A stretch of DNA of 64,000 nucleotides. Source: Pseudooceanicola sp050897975 (GTDB taxonomy: Bacteria > Pseudomonadota > Alphaproteobacteria > Rhodobacterales > Rhodobacteraceae). A program made the position numbers and the translations under genes. Positions 9,316 to 17,491 of this stretch are shown here, piece after piece; the stretch's first letter is position 1, and the number at the start of each line of letters is the position of its first letter. The stretch spans positions 310,001 to 374,000 of the forward strand of contig NZ_JBPAXY010000007.1 in the NCBI RefSeq assembly GCF_050897975.1. Direction: 5' to 3'. Under the pieces are notes generated by a model. That model was not told the DNA's origin, did not search any database, and worked only from the letters and a program-made list of their open reading frames with translations.

Positions 9316-9388
9316 ATTTCCTCCACTCCCCGGATCAGACCTAGCGGGAAACGGGCCTTCGAGAAAGGGGTTCGCTTTGCAGTTGCAG

Positions 9389-9467
9389 CGCGAATTTCGC
9401 GCCCGCGGCACCCGTAACAATTCGTTAGGATCCGGAAATGATGCGGCAAAACTTCGCGGCAAATCTT
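9389..9467. promoter_or_regulatory. Candidate regulator-binding region between kinase operon and acyl-CoA synthetase operon
   Basis: The 265-base divergent spacer contains a palindrome CGCGAATTTCGCG (9389-9401) and a direct repeat GCGGCAAAACTT (9443-9454) / GCGGCAAATCTT (9456-9467), identical at 11 of 12 positions with a 13-base period. OmpR-family regulators usually bind tandem repeats, so this is a plausible site for the adjacent response regulator. This is inference from position and symmetry only. Confidence 0.45.
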
Positions 9468-9580
9468 GACTAGTCAGGAGCGCCCGTCGCGGCGCCCCGG
9501 GGGGCAACCCCCGGCATGACCCGCCTTGAGGAGGGCGGCTATCCGGTCGGGGAGGACCGGAGCACAGGGAGGAGAACACC

Positions 9581-11557
9581 GTGGGAGAACTCTCGCACGC
9601 GGCGGGCGGGCCGGTTACATCCGTGCCCGCCCTGCTGGACCGGAACGCGAAGGCCTGGCCCGACAGCACGGCCTATCGCGAAAAGGAATTCGGCATCTGG
9701 CAAAGCTGGAGCTGGTCCGAAACACGCAGCGAAATCCGCAATCTGGCGCGGGGGCTGCTGAATCTCGGGCTGGGCCCGGGGGATTTCGTGGCCATCATCG
9801 GCGCCAACCGGCCGCATCTGTACTGGGCCATTCCGGCCGCGCAGATGGTCGGCGCCGTGCCCGTGCCGATCTACAACGACAGCGCCGCCGAAGAGATGGC
9901 CTATGTGCTGGACCATTGCGGCGCCCGGGTGGTGATCGCCGAGGACCAGGAACAGGTCGACAAGGTGCTGGAGGTCAAGGACCAGCTGCCGGGGCTGGAG
10001 CATATCATCTACCTCGACCCGCGCGGGATGCGGAAATACGACCACACCCATCTGCACGAGTTTTCCCACATCCAGGAACAGGGCCATGCCCTGCGTGATG
10101 AGCTGACGCCCGAGCTGGACCGGCGCGCCGCCGCCATCACCTATGACGACATCTGCGTCATGCTCTATACCTCGGGCACCACCGGCAAGCCCAAGGGCGT
10201 GGTGCTGTCCAATCGCAACATCATCGAGACCTCGAAGAACTCGGCCGAGTTCGACAAGCTGGGCGCGGGCGAAGAGGTGCTGGCCTATCTGCCCATGGCC
10301 TGGGTCGGCGATTTCATCTTCTCCATCGGCCAGGCCTATTGGAGCGGCTTCTGCGTGAACTGCCCCGAAAGCGTCGAGACCCTGGCCACCGACCTGCGCG
10401 AGATCGGGCCGAGCTACTATTTCGCCCCGCCGCGCATCTTCGAGACCCAGCTGACCAATGTGATGATCCGCATGGAAGATGCCGGGCGGTTCAAGAAGCG
10501 GTTGTTCGATCATTTCATGGCCCATGCCCGCAAGGTCGGCGGCGATCTGCTGGACGGGCGCCCTGTGGGCGGCATGGACCGGCTGAAATACCGCCTGGGC
10601 GAGCTGCTGATCTATGGCCCGCTGAAGGACACCCTGGGCCTGGGCCGGGTGCGCGTGGGCTATACCGCAGGCGAGGCGATCGGCCCCGAGATCTTCGATT
10701 TCTACCGCTCGCTGGGGATCAACCTGAAACAGCTTTACGGCCAGACCGAGGCCAGCGTGTTCATCACCCAGCAACCCGATGGCGAGGTGCGCTCGGATAC
10801 CGTGGGCGTCGCCTCCCCGGGGGTCGAGCTGAAGATCGACGACAGCGGCGAGGTCTTCTATCGCAGCCCCGGGGTCTTCCAGAGCTACTACAAGAATGCC
10901 GAAAGCACCGCCTCGACCAAGGATGCCGAGGGCTGGGTGGCCACCGGCGACGCGGGGTTCATCGAAGAGGCCAGCGGCCATCTGCGGATCATCGACCGCG
11001 CCAAGGATGTGGGCAAGATGGCCGACGGCAGCCTGTTTGCGCCGAAATACGTCGAGAACAAGCTGAAGTTCTATCCCAACATTCTGGAGGCCGTGGTCTT
11101 CGGCAATGGCCGCGAGATGTGCACCGCCTTCATCAACATCGACCTGACGGCGGTGGGCAACTGGGCCGAGCGCAACAACATCGCCTATTCCAGCTATCAG
11201 GAACTGGCGGGCCACCCGAAGGTGCTGGAGACGGTGCGCGAGCATGTCGAGGCGGTGAACCGCAGCGTTGCCGAGGACGAGATGCTGTCGGGCTGCCAGA
11301 TCCACCGCTTCCTGATCCTGCACAAGGAGCTGGACGCCGACGATGGCGAGATGACCCGCACCCGCAAGGTGCGCCGCAAGGTCATTGAAGAGAAGTTCCA
11401 CGATCTGATCACCGCGCTGTACGACGGCTCCGACAAGATCTCGACCCGGACCGAAGTGACCTACGAGGACGGGCGCAAGGGCCATATCTCGGCCACGCTG
11501 ACGCTGTGCGATGCGGCGGTGCAACCGGTGGCAAGCAAGAAGGTGGCAGCGGAATGA
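9581..11557 (+). CDS. AMP-dependent long-chain acyl-CoA synthetase
   Basis: A 658-aa adenylate-forming enzyme. The P-loop is YTSGTTGKPKGVVLS, the central motif LKQLYGQTEAS, and the ATP-binding segment GWVATGDAGF followed by IIDRAKD. A long insertion after the P-loop resembles long-chain fatty-acid CoA ligases. It would activate a carboxylic acid to acyl-CoA using ATP and CoA. The GTG at 9581 is preceded by AGGGAGGAG. It heads an operon whose next gene starts within its stop codon (ATGA). The coupling to a Liv-type importer suggests activation of the imported carboxylate. Substrate not determinable. Confidence 0.9.
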   Translation: MGELSHAAGGPVTSVPALLDRNAKAWPDSTAYREKEFGIWQSWSWSETRSEIRNLARGLLNLGLGPGDFVAIIGANRPHLYWAIPAAQMVGAVPVPIYNDSAAEEMAYVLDHCGARVVIAEDQEQVDKVLEVKDQLPGLEHIIYLDPRGMRKYDHTHLHEFSHIQEQGHALRDELTPELDRRAAAITYDDICVMLYTSGTTGKPKGVVLSNRNIIETSKNSAEFDKLGAGEEVLAYLPMAWVGDFIFSIGQAYWSGFCVNCPESVETLATDLREIGPSYYFAPPRIFETQLTNVMIRMEDAGRFKKRLFDHFMAHARKVGGDLLDGRPVGGMDRLKYRLGELLIYGPLKDTLGLGRVRVGYTAGEAIGPEIFDFYRSLGINLKQLYGQTEASVFITQQPDGEVRSDTVGVASPGVELKIDDSGEVFYRSPGVFQSYYKNAESTASTKDAEGWVATGDAGFIEEASGHLRIIDRAKDVGKMADGSLFAPKYVENKLKFYPNILEAVVFGNGREMCTAFINIDLTAVGNWAERNNIAYSSYQELAGHPKVLETVREHVEAVNRSVAEDEMLSGCQIHRFLILHKELDADDGEMTRTRKVRRKVIEEKFHDLITALYDGSDKISTRTEVTYEDGRKGHISATLTLCDAAVQPVASKKVAAE

Positions 11558-12405
11558 GCCTGGCAGAACAAGTACTTGGTCACGAGCGCGACGATGCGGA
11601 CGGTGGCTGGATCACCGCCGACGGGCGCCAGATCGGCGCGGTGATGATGGAGATGAAGAACATCACCCTGCGCTTCGGCGGCGTGGTGGCGATCAAGGAT
11701 ATCTCCTTTGACATCCGCAAGGGCGAGATCCGCGCGATCATCGGGCCGAACGGGGCGGGCAAGTCCTCGATGCTGAACGTCATCAGCGGCTTCTATCATC
11801 CGCAGGAAGGCGAGGTGCATTACCTGGGCTCCAAGCGTCCGAAGATGCGCCCCTATGAGGTGGCCCGCCAGGGCATCGCCCGCACCTTCCAGAACATCGC
11901 CCTGTTCGAGGGGATGTCGGTGCTGGACAACGTGATGACCGGCCGTCTGAACCACATGAAGGCGGGGGTTCTGTCCCAGGCCCTGTGGAAGGGCCGCGCC
12001 GAACGCGAAGAGATCGAAAACCGCGAGAAGGTCGAGAAGATCATCGACTTCCTCGAGATCCAGAACATCCGCAAGAAGCCCGTGGGCAGCCTGCCCTACG
12101 GTCTGAAGAAACGGGTGGAACTGGCCCGCGCCCTGGCGGCCGAGCCGTCGCTTCTGCTGCTGGACGAGCCGATGGCCGGGATGAACGTCGAAGAGAAAGA
12201 GGACATGAGCCGCTTCATCCTCGACGTGAATGACGAGTTCGGCACCACCATTGCCCTGATCGAACATGACATGGGCGTGGTCATGGATCTGTCCGACCGC
12301 GTGGTGGTGATGGATTACGGCAAGAAGATTGGCGACGGCACCCCCGACGAGGTGCGCAACAACCAGGACGTGATCGACGCCTATCTGGGGGTGGCCCATG
12401 ACTAA
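11554..12405 (+). CDS. Branched-chain amino acid-type ABC transporter ATP-binding protein (LivG-like)
   Basis: A 283-aa ATPase. Walker A is GPNGAGKSSM, the LivG-type RTFQNIALFEGMSVLDNVM block follows, and the Walker B region is LLLLDEPMAGMN with the H-loop ALIEHDMGVV. The C-ABC signature is degenerate (LPYGLKKRVELAR), common in LivG. I choose the ATG at 11554, overlapping the stop of the ligase gene. An N-terminal extension of about 30 residues precedes the ATPase core. Pairs with the LivF-like ATPase at 16605. Confidence 0.93.
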   Translation: MSLAEQVLGHERDDADGGWITADGRQIGAVMMEMKNITLRFGGVVAIKDISFDIRKGEIRAIIGPNGAGKSSMLNVISGFYHPQEGEVHYLGSKRPKMRPYEVARQGIARTFQNIALFEGMSVLDNVMTGRLNHMKAGVLSQALWKGRAEREEIENREKVEKIIDFLEIQNIRKKPVGSLPYGLKKRVELARALAAEPSLLLLDEPMAGMNVEEKEDMSRFILDVNDEFGTTIALIEHDMGVVMDLSDRVVVMDYGKKIGDGTPDEVRNNQDVIDAYLGVAHD

Positions 12406-12478
12406 GCCGCAGCTGACCGCGCCCCGCCACCCCGCCCGCAACACCCGCGCCCCTGTCGCGCAACCGGAGGTCTGAGCC

Positions 12479-13465
12479 ATGCCCGATCAATTGCTCTATG
12501 CCATGGAAGTGTTCCTCAACGGGCTGATGGCCGGCGTGCTTTACGCCCTTGTCGCCCTGGGGTTCGTGCTGATCTACAAGGCCAGCGGCATCTTCAACTA
12601 TGCCCAGGGGGTGATGGCGCTGTTTGCCGCGCTGACCCTGGTGGGGATCATGGAAGGGCAGGTGCCCTTCAGCCACCTGATCAACGCCGCCTTCGGGACC
12701 GAGATCCACCACTTCGGCTGGCACCTGCCCGCCATTGCCGCGATCCTGCTGACCGGGGGGGTGATGATCGTCCTGGCCTGGGCGGTGAATCGCTTCATCT
12801 TCCGCCACCTGGTGGGGCAGGAGCCGATCATCCTGTTCATGGCCACCATCGGCTTGGCCTATTTCATGGAAGGCCTGGGCGACATCATGTGGGGCGCCGA
12901 CATCAAGAAGCTGGACGTGGGCCTGCCGCAGGGGATCAACCTGTGGATCGACGACACCACCTTCGGCATCTTCGGCTACGGCTTCTTCATCGACAATCTG
13001 GACCTCTGGGCCACCGCCATTGCCGCGGCCCTGGTCGTCGCCCTGACCATCTTCAGCCAGTATTCCAAGCAGGGCCGCGCCCTGCGGGCCGTGGCTGACG
13101 ATCACCAGGCGGCGCTGAGCGTGGGGATCAGCCTGAACTACATCTGGGTGCTGGTCTGGTCGATCGCGGGCTTCGTGGCCCTGGTCGCCGGGATCATGTG
13201 GGGCACCAAGTCGGGCGTGCAATTCTCGCTCTCGCTCATCGCTCTGAAAGCTTTGCCGGTTCTGATGCTGGGGGGCTTTACCTCGATCCCGGGCGCCATC
13301 GTCGGCGGTCTGATCATCGGGGTGGGCGAGAAACTGTTCGAGTTCGCCATCGGCCCACTGGTCGGCGGGGCGACCGAGAACTGGTTCGCCTATGTGCTGG
13401 CCCTTCTGTTCCTGGTCTTCCGTCCGCAGGGCTTGTTCGGGGAACGGATTATCGAAAGAGTGTAA
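12479..13465 (+). CDS. Liv-type ABC transporter permease (LivH-like)
   Basis: A 328-aa inner-membrane permease with about eight hydrophobic helices. The LivH signature GLMAGVLYALVALGFVLIYKASGIFNYAQG is at the N terminus (quoted in part: LIYKASGIFNYAQG), and the C-terminal cytoplasmic loop is VLMLGGFTSIPGAIVGGLIIG. Forms the membrane channel with the LivM-like protein at 13986. Separated from LivM by two very small membrane-protein genes, unusual for this family. Confidence 0.92.
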   Translation: MPDQLLYAMEVFLNGLMAGVLYALVALGFVLIYKASGIFNYAQGVMALFAALTLVGIMEGQVPFSHLINAAFGTEIHHFGWHLPAIAAILLTGGVMIVLAWAVNRFIFRHLVGQEPIILFMATIGLAYFMEGLGDIMWGADIKKLDVGLPQGINLWIDDTTFGIFGYGFFIDNLDLWATAIAAALVVALTIFSQYSKQGRALRAVADDHQAALSVGISLNYIWVLVWSIAGFVALVAGIMWGTKSGVQFSLSLIALKALPVLMLGGFTSIPGAIVGGLIIGVGEKLFEFAIGPLVGGATENWFAYVLALLFLVFRPQGLFGERIIERV

Positions 13466-13468
13466 AGA

Positions 13469-13540
13469 CCCCGGCGGGCGACTGCGCGACTTTGTCGCGG
13501 CACCCGCCCGCCCGGGGCCCCCGGTAGAGGAGCCGGGGGG
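13469..13540 (+). other. Structured intercistronic region after livH-like gene
   Basis: A long stem pairs CCCCGGCGGGCG (13469-13480) with the CCGCCCGCCCGGGG stretch near 13504-13517, enclosing a perfect CGCGAC-TTT-GTCGCG hairpin (13485-13499). It is followed by a second hairpin CCCCCGG (13518-13524) / CCGGGGG (13533-13539) with loop TAGAGGAG. There is no T-run, so mRNA stabilisation or partial attenuation is more likely than termination. Confidence 0.6.
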
Positions 13541-13559
13541 CATCTGGAGGAGATTTGAC

Positions 13560-13775
13560 ATGAAAGACGTGAAGGGAATCCGCCTGGTCGCCGCAACCGC
13601 GTTCTGGGTCGCCTACTGGGCCTTCGTCTTCTGGGCCGCGCGCCCGGGGCATCTGGAGGGCCAGCACCACCTGATCAATACGGTCATCGTCGTCATCGGC
13701 GCCGTGGCCGCCTGGCTGACCTATCTGACCGCGGCGCGCCGCATCAGCTGGGCGATGAAGGGAGAAGACGCATGA
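13560..13775 (+). CDS. Small two-helix membrane protein in ABC importer operon
   Basis: A 71-aa protein with two hydrophobic segments (about 8-27, AATAFWVAYWAFVFWAA; about 38-58, LINTVIVVIGAVAAWLTYL) and a basic C terminus. GGAGGAGA lies 6-13 bases before the ATG. It ends in an ATGA overlap with the next small membrane gene. Not recognised. The position between LivH-like and LivM-like permease genes suggests an accessory subunit or assembly factor of the importer; this is inference from context. Confidence 0.8.
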   Translation: MKDVKGIRLVAATAFWVAYWAFVFWAARPGHLEGQHHLINTVIVVIGAVAAWLTYLTAARRISWAMKGEDA

Positions 13776-13981
13776 AACTGATCGCCATTGCCAACGTCGT
13801 GGCCTGGGGGGCCTTCTGGACCTTTGGCCTGATCGCCCTGTTCGTCGAGCTGGCCCGGGGCGAGATGCTGATCGCCTGCCTGCTGGCGGGCCTGGGCTTC
13901 CTGGCGGGCGTCGCCTGCCATCTGGGCCTGTGCAACCGCATCGCGCCGACACAGCGCATCGCACCGCAGATCGAGGGCTGA
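13772..13981 (+). CDS. Second small two-helix membrane protein in ABC importer operon
   Basis: A 69-aa protein with two hydrophobic segments (about 4-26, IAIANVVAWGAFWTFGLIALF; about 30-50, MLIACLLAGLGFLAGVACHL) joined by a short Glu/Arg loop, and a polar C terminus. Translation is coupled to the preceding small gene (ATGA at 13772-13775), and the LivM-like gene follows after 4 bases. Unknown function; probably works with its neighbour and the importer. Confidence 0.8.
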   Translation: MKLIAIANVVAWGAFWTFGLIALFVELARGEMLIACLLAGLGFLAGVACHLGLCNRIAPTQRIAPQIEG

Positions 13982-13985
13982 CAAA

Positions 13986-15062
13986 ATGCTTTACCGCGAA
14001 GCCGGGGATTTCAAGACCAGCTACCAGGCTGACAACCAGACCTTCCCGATCCGGTTCGACCGGGTCGCGCTACAGGTCACGCTGGTTCTGGCGCTGGGGG
14101 TGGTGCCGTTCATCATCAACGACTACTGGGCCAATGCCGTGGCGCTGCCCTTCCTGATCTATGCCATCGCGGCGATCGGGCTGAACATCCTTGTCGGTTT
14201 CTGCGGGCAGGTCAGCCTGGGCACCGGCGGCTTCATGGCCGTCGGCGCCTATGCCACCTACAAGCTGATGACGGCCTTCCCCGAGGTGTCGATCATCATT
14301 CACGTTCTGCTGGCCGGTGGCATCACCGCAGGCGTCGGCGTTCTGTTCGGCCTGCCGTCGCTGCGGATCAAGGGGTTCTACCTGGCCGTGGCGACGCTGG
14401 CGGCGCAGTTCTTCCTGGTCTGGCTCTTCAACCGGGTGCCGTGGTTCTACAACTACTCCGCTTCGGGCCAGATCAGCGCGCCCGAGCGCGAGGTGCTGGG
14501 CTATGCCGTCACCGGCCCCAATGCCGAGGCCTGGGTGACCTACCTGTTCTGCCTGCTGTTCCTGATCTTCGCCGCCGTGGTGGCCCGCAACCTGACGCGC
14601 GGCACCATGGGGCGCAGCTGGATGGGCATCCGCGACATGGACATTGCCGCCGAGATCATCGGGGTGAACCCGCTGTCGGCGAAACTGTCGGCCTTCGCGG
14701 TGTCGTCCTTCTTCATCGGCATCGCGGGCTCGCTGTTCTTCGCGGTCTACCTGGGCGCGGTCGAGGTGGGCGAGGCCTTCGGCATCAACAAGTCCTTCCT
14801 GGTGCTCTTCATGATCATCATCGGCGGGCTGGGCCGGATCGGCGGATCCCTGATGGGCGCGGCCTTCCTGGTGCTGCTGCCGGTGCTGCTGAAGAACGTG
14901 CTGGTCGGCAGCCTGGGCTGGCCCACCGACCTGGCGGCGCATCTGGAATTCATGATCGTGGGCGCGCTGATCGTCACCTTCCTGGTGGCCGAACCCCACG
15001 GGCTGGCGCAGCTGTGGCGCGTCGCCAAGGAGAAGCTGAGACTTTGGCCTTTCCCGCACTAG
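13986..15062 (+). CDS. Liv-type ABC transporter permease (LivM-like)
   Basis: A 358-aa inner-membrane protein with about ten helices. The LivM landmarks are AAIGLNILVGFCGQVSLGTG near residue 60, LPSLRIKGFYLAVATLAAQF, and the coupling loop IRDMDIAAEIIGVNPLSAKL, followed by MIIIGGLGRIGGSLMGAAF. The N terminus starts with a 20-residue polar extension. Located 4 bases after the small membrane gene, so part of the same transcript. Confidence 0.92.
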   Translation: MLYREAGDFKTSYQADNQTFPIRFDRVALQVTLVLALGVVPFIINDYWANAVALPFLIYAIAAIGLNILVGFCGQVSLGTGGFMAVGAYATYKLMTAFPEVSIIIHVLLAGGITAGVGVLFGLPSLRIKGFYLAVATLAAQFFLVWLFNRVPWFYNYSASGQISAPEREVLGYAVTGPNAEAWVTYLFCLLFLIFAAVVARNLTRGTMGRSWMGIRDMDIAAEIIGVNPLSAKLSAFAVSSFFIGIAGSLFFAVYLGAVEVGEAFGINKSFLVLFMIIIGGLGRIGGSLMGAAFLVLLPVLLKNVLVGSLGWPTDLAAHLEFMIVGALIVTFLVAEPHGLAQLWRVAKEKLRLWPFPH

Positions 15063-15084
15063 GGCGGGCCTGACCGGCGCCGCG

Positions 15085-15170
15085 CGGGGAAGAGGAGCCC
15101 CGCCAGCGCCGCCGACAAGGGGGCCCGCAAGAGGCGCCCGTGTCACGATACCGGGGAAGAGGAGCCCCGG
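15085..15170 (+). repeat. Tandem GGGG-AAGAGGAG-CCCC hairpins before the binding-protein gene
   Basis: Two near-identical hairpins: CGGGGAAGAGGAGCCCCG at 15085-15102 and CCGGGGAAGAGGAGCCCCGG at 15151-15170. Each shows a purine-rich loop AAGAGGAG. A related hairpin with loop TAGAGGAG is at 13518-13539 in the same operon. No T-runs follow. Possibly mRNA processing or stabilising elements that raise binding-protein expression. Confidence 0.6.
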
Positions 15171-15204
15171 CAGATGGACCATCGTTCCAAGGGAGGAGAT
15201 TGAG

Positions 15205-16500
15205 ATGGCGAAGACGAAGATGAGTGTCGCGGGCGCAGCCCTGCTGGCCGCAGGGGTGATCGCAGGCCCCGCCGCCGCAGACCTGGTGTTCCCGGACCTG
15301 AGCTACCGCACCGGCCCCTATGCCGCGAACGGCATCCCGTTCTCGGACGGCTACCAGGACTACATGACCCTGCTGAACGCCCGGGATGGCGGCATCGGCG
15401 GCGAGAAGATCGAGATCATCGAATGCGAGACCGGCTATAACACCGAGAAGGGTGTGGAATGCTACGAGGCGACCAAGGGCGAAGGCGCGCTGGTCTATCA
15501 GCCGCTGTCGACCGGCATCACCTATCAGCTGATCCCCAAGGCCACCGCCGACGGGATCCCCATGCACACCATGGGCTATGGCCGCACCTCGGCCAAGAAC
15601 GGCGAGGTCTTCAGCTGGGTCTTCAACTATCCGGCCAACTACTGGGACGGCGCCAGCCACGCGATCAACCACATCCTTGATGTCAACAACGGCGACATCA
15701 GCGGCAAGACCATCGCGCTGGTCTATCACAACTCGGCCTATGGCAAGGAACCGATCCGCACCCTGGAAGAGCTGTCGGCCAAGCACGGTTTCGAGCTGCT
15801 GCTGCTGCCGGTGGATCACCCGGGCCAGGAACAGAAAAGCCAGTGGTTGCAGATCCGCCGCGCCAAGCCGGACAACGTGATCATGTGGGGCTGGGGCGTG
15901 ATGAACCAGGTCGCCATTCAGGAGGCGGTGAACATCCGCTATCCGATGGAGAACTTCATCGGCATCTGGTGGTCCGGCTCCGAGAATGACGTGCTGCCCG
16001 CAGGCGACGGTGCCAACGGCTACAAGGCGCTGACCTTCCACAATCTGGGCATGGACTATCCGGTCTATGACGATCTGAAGCAATATGTGGTCGATGCCGG
16101 TCTGGCGGCCGGGGCCGGCGATCAGCTGGGCACCGCGCTCTATAACCGTGGCATGTACGCGGCCATGCTGGCCACCGAGGCCGCGCGCACCGCGCAGGAC
16201 ATCCACGGCACCGCGCAGATCACCCCCGCCATGATGCGCGACGGCATGGAAGCGCTGGAGATGACCGAAGAGAAGATGGCCGGGCTCGGCCTGCCGAACT
16301 TCGGCCCGACCTTCAACGTCTCCTGCTCGAACCACGGCGGCGACGGCCTGGGGGCCGTGGCGCAATGGGACGCCGAGGCGGGCAGCTGGTCCTTGATCAC
16401 CGACTACGGCCCCTCGGACAGCGAGGTGCTGGACGCGCTGATCAGCGAAGACAGCATGGCCTATGCCGAAGAGAACGGCATCACCCCCGGCTGCGAATAA
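15205..16500 (+). CDS. ABC transporter substrate-binding protein (Liv/amide type)
   Basis: A 431-aa periplasmic binding protein. The N-terminal signal peptide (AGAALLAAGVIAGPAAA, cleavage near AAA-D) leads into a type-1 periplasmic-binding fold. Recognisable parts are GPYAANGIPFSDGYQDY, IIECETGYNTEKGVECYE, and a repeat-like LVYHNSAYGKEPI. Ends with a Cys-containing tail (ITPGCE). It is longer than amino-acid LivJ proteins and belongs to the ABC importer encoded around it. Co-location with two acyl-CoA-forming ligases argues for a carboxylate ligand, perhaps aromatic or fatty; inference only. Confidence 0.9.
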   Translation: MAKTKMSVAGAALLAAGVIAGPAAADLVFPDLSYRTGPYAANGIPFSDGYQDYMTLLNARDGGIGGEKIEIIECETGYNTEKGVECYEATKGEGALVYQPLSTGITYQLIPKATADGIPMHTMGYGRTSAKNGEVFSWVFNYPANYWDGASHAINHILDVNNGDISGKTIALVYHNSAYGKEPIRTLEELSAKHGFELLLLPVDHPGQEQKSQWLQIRRAKPDNVIMWGWGVMNQVAIQEAVNIRYPMENFIGIWWSGSENDVLPAGDGANGYKALTFHNLGMDYPVYDDLKQYVVDAGLAAGAGDQLGTALYNRGMYAAMLATEAARTAQDIHGTAQITPAMMRDGMEALEMTEEKMAGLGLPNFGPTFNVSCSNHGGDGLGAVAQWDAEAGSWSLITDYGPSDSEVLDALISEDSMAYAEENGITPGCE

Positions 16501-16518
16501 GCCGCGCTCATAGTTAAC

Positions 16519-16546
16519 GGACGGTCCCCGGCCCCGGGGGCCGTCC
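16519..16546 (+). other. Intercistronic hairpin after binding-protein gene
   Basis: GGACGG(T)CCCC (16519-16529) pairs with GGGG(G)CCGTCC (16536-16546) around a GGCCCC loop, 11 bp including one wobble pair. No T-run. Such structures commonly protect the abundant binding-protein mRNA or reduce read-through to the ATPase gene. Confidence 0.65.
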
Positions 16547-16604
16547 TCCCCCGGGTCGCGAAGGCGCGCCGGGCGCAAGTGAAGCCAGGAAATGGGAGGG
16601 CGTC

Positions 16605-17441
16605 ATGCTCGATTCCGCACCGATCAAAGAGGCGTCGACGCAGGAAACGCTTCTGGAGGTCAACAATATCGAGGTGATCTACAACCATGTGATCCTCGTG
16701 CTGAAAGGGGTCAGCCTGTCGGTGCCCAAGGGCGGTATCACCGCCCTGCTGGGCGGCAATGGCGCGGGCAAGACCACCACGCTGAAAGCGATCTCGAACC
16801 TGTTGCAGGCGGAACGCGGCGAGGTGACCAAGGGCTCGATCCTCTATCGCGGCAACCGCATCCAGGATCTGGACCCGGCCAGCCTGGTCAAGACCGGCGT
16901 CATCCAGGTGATGGAAGGCCGCCACTGTTTCGAACACCTGACCGTCGAAGAGAACCTGATGACCGGCGCCTATACCCGGCGCGGCAAGGGCGAGATCGAG
17001 GCCGATCTCGAGATGGTCTATAATTACTTCCCGCGCCTGAAGGTGCGCCGCAAATCCCAGGCGGGCTATACCTCGGGCGGGGAACAGCAGATGATCGCCA
17101 TCGGCCGGGCGCTGATGTCGCGCCCCGAAACGATCCTGCTGGACGAACCGTCCATGGGTCTGGCGCCGCAGCTGGTCGAAGAGATCTTCGGCATCGTCAA
17201 AAGCCTGAACGAAGAGCAGGGGGCCACCTTCCTGCTGGCCGAGCAGAACACCAACGTCGCCCTGCGCTTTGCCCATTACGGCTATATCCTGGAATCGGGC
17301 CGCGTGGTGATGGATGGCGAGGCGGCCGCGCTGCGCGAGAACCCGGATGTGAAGGAATTCTACCTCGGCATGTCCGATGAGGGGCGCAAAAGCTTCCGCG
17401 ACGTGCGCTCTTACCGGCGCCGCAAGCGCTGGCTGAGCTGA
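16605..17441 (+). CDS. Liv-type ABC transporter ATP-binding protein (LivF-like)
   Basis: A 278-aa ATPase. Walker A GGNGAGKTTTLKAI, LivF-type VMEGRHCFEHLTVEENLMTG, signature SGGEQQMIAIGRALM, Walker B TILLDEPSMGLAP, and the H-loop position is replaced by LLAEQN as in LivF proteins. Shorter leader than LivG, with an approximately 30-residue basic C-terminal tail (FRDVRSYRRRKRWLS). Completes the importer with LivG, LivH and LivM-like subunits. Confidence 0.93.
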   Translation: MLDSAPIKEASTQETLLEVNNIEVIYNHVILVLKGVSLSVPKGGITALLGGNGAGKTTTLKAISNLLQAERGEVTKGSILYRGNRIQDLDPASLVKTGVIQVMEGRHCFEHLTVEENLMTGAYTRRGKGEIEADLEMVYNYFPRLKVRRKSQAGYTSGGEQQMIAIGRALMSRPETILLDEPSMGLAPQLVEEIFGIVKSLNEEQGATFLLAEQNTNVALRFAHYGYILESGRVVMDGEAAALRENPDVKEFYLGMSDEGRKSFRDVRSYRRRKRWLS

Positions 17442-17491
17442 GCCCGCCCGTTCCCCCGATCCCCTCCCCAGATCCCCGCGCCCCGGAGAGC

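Noticed and set aside
9539..11524. Open frame of about 660 codons on the minus strand
   Set aside because: Mirror of the acyl-CoA synthetase gene, which has clear motifs on the plus strand.
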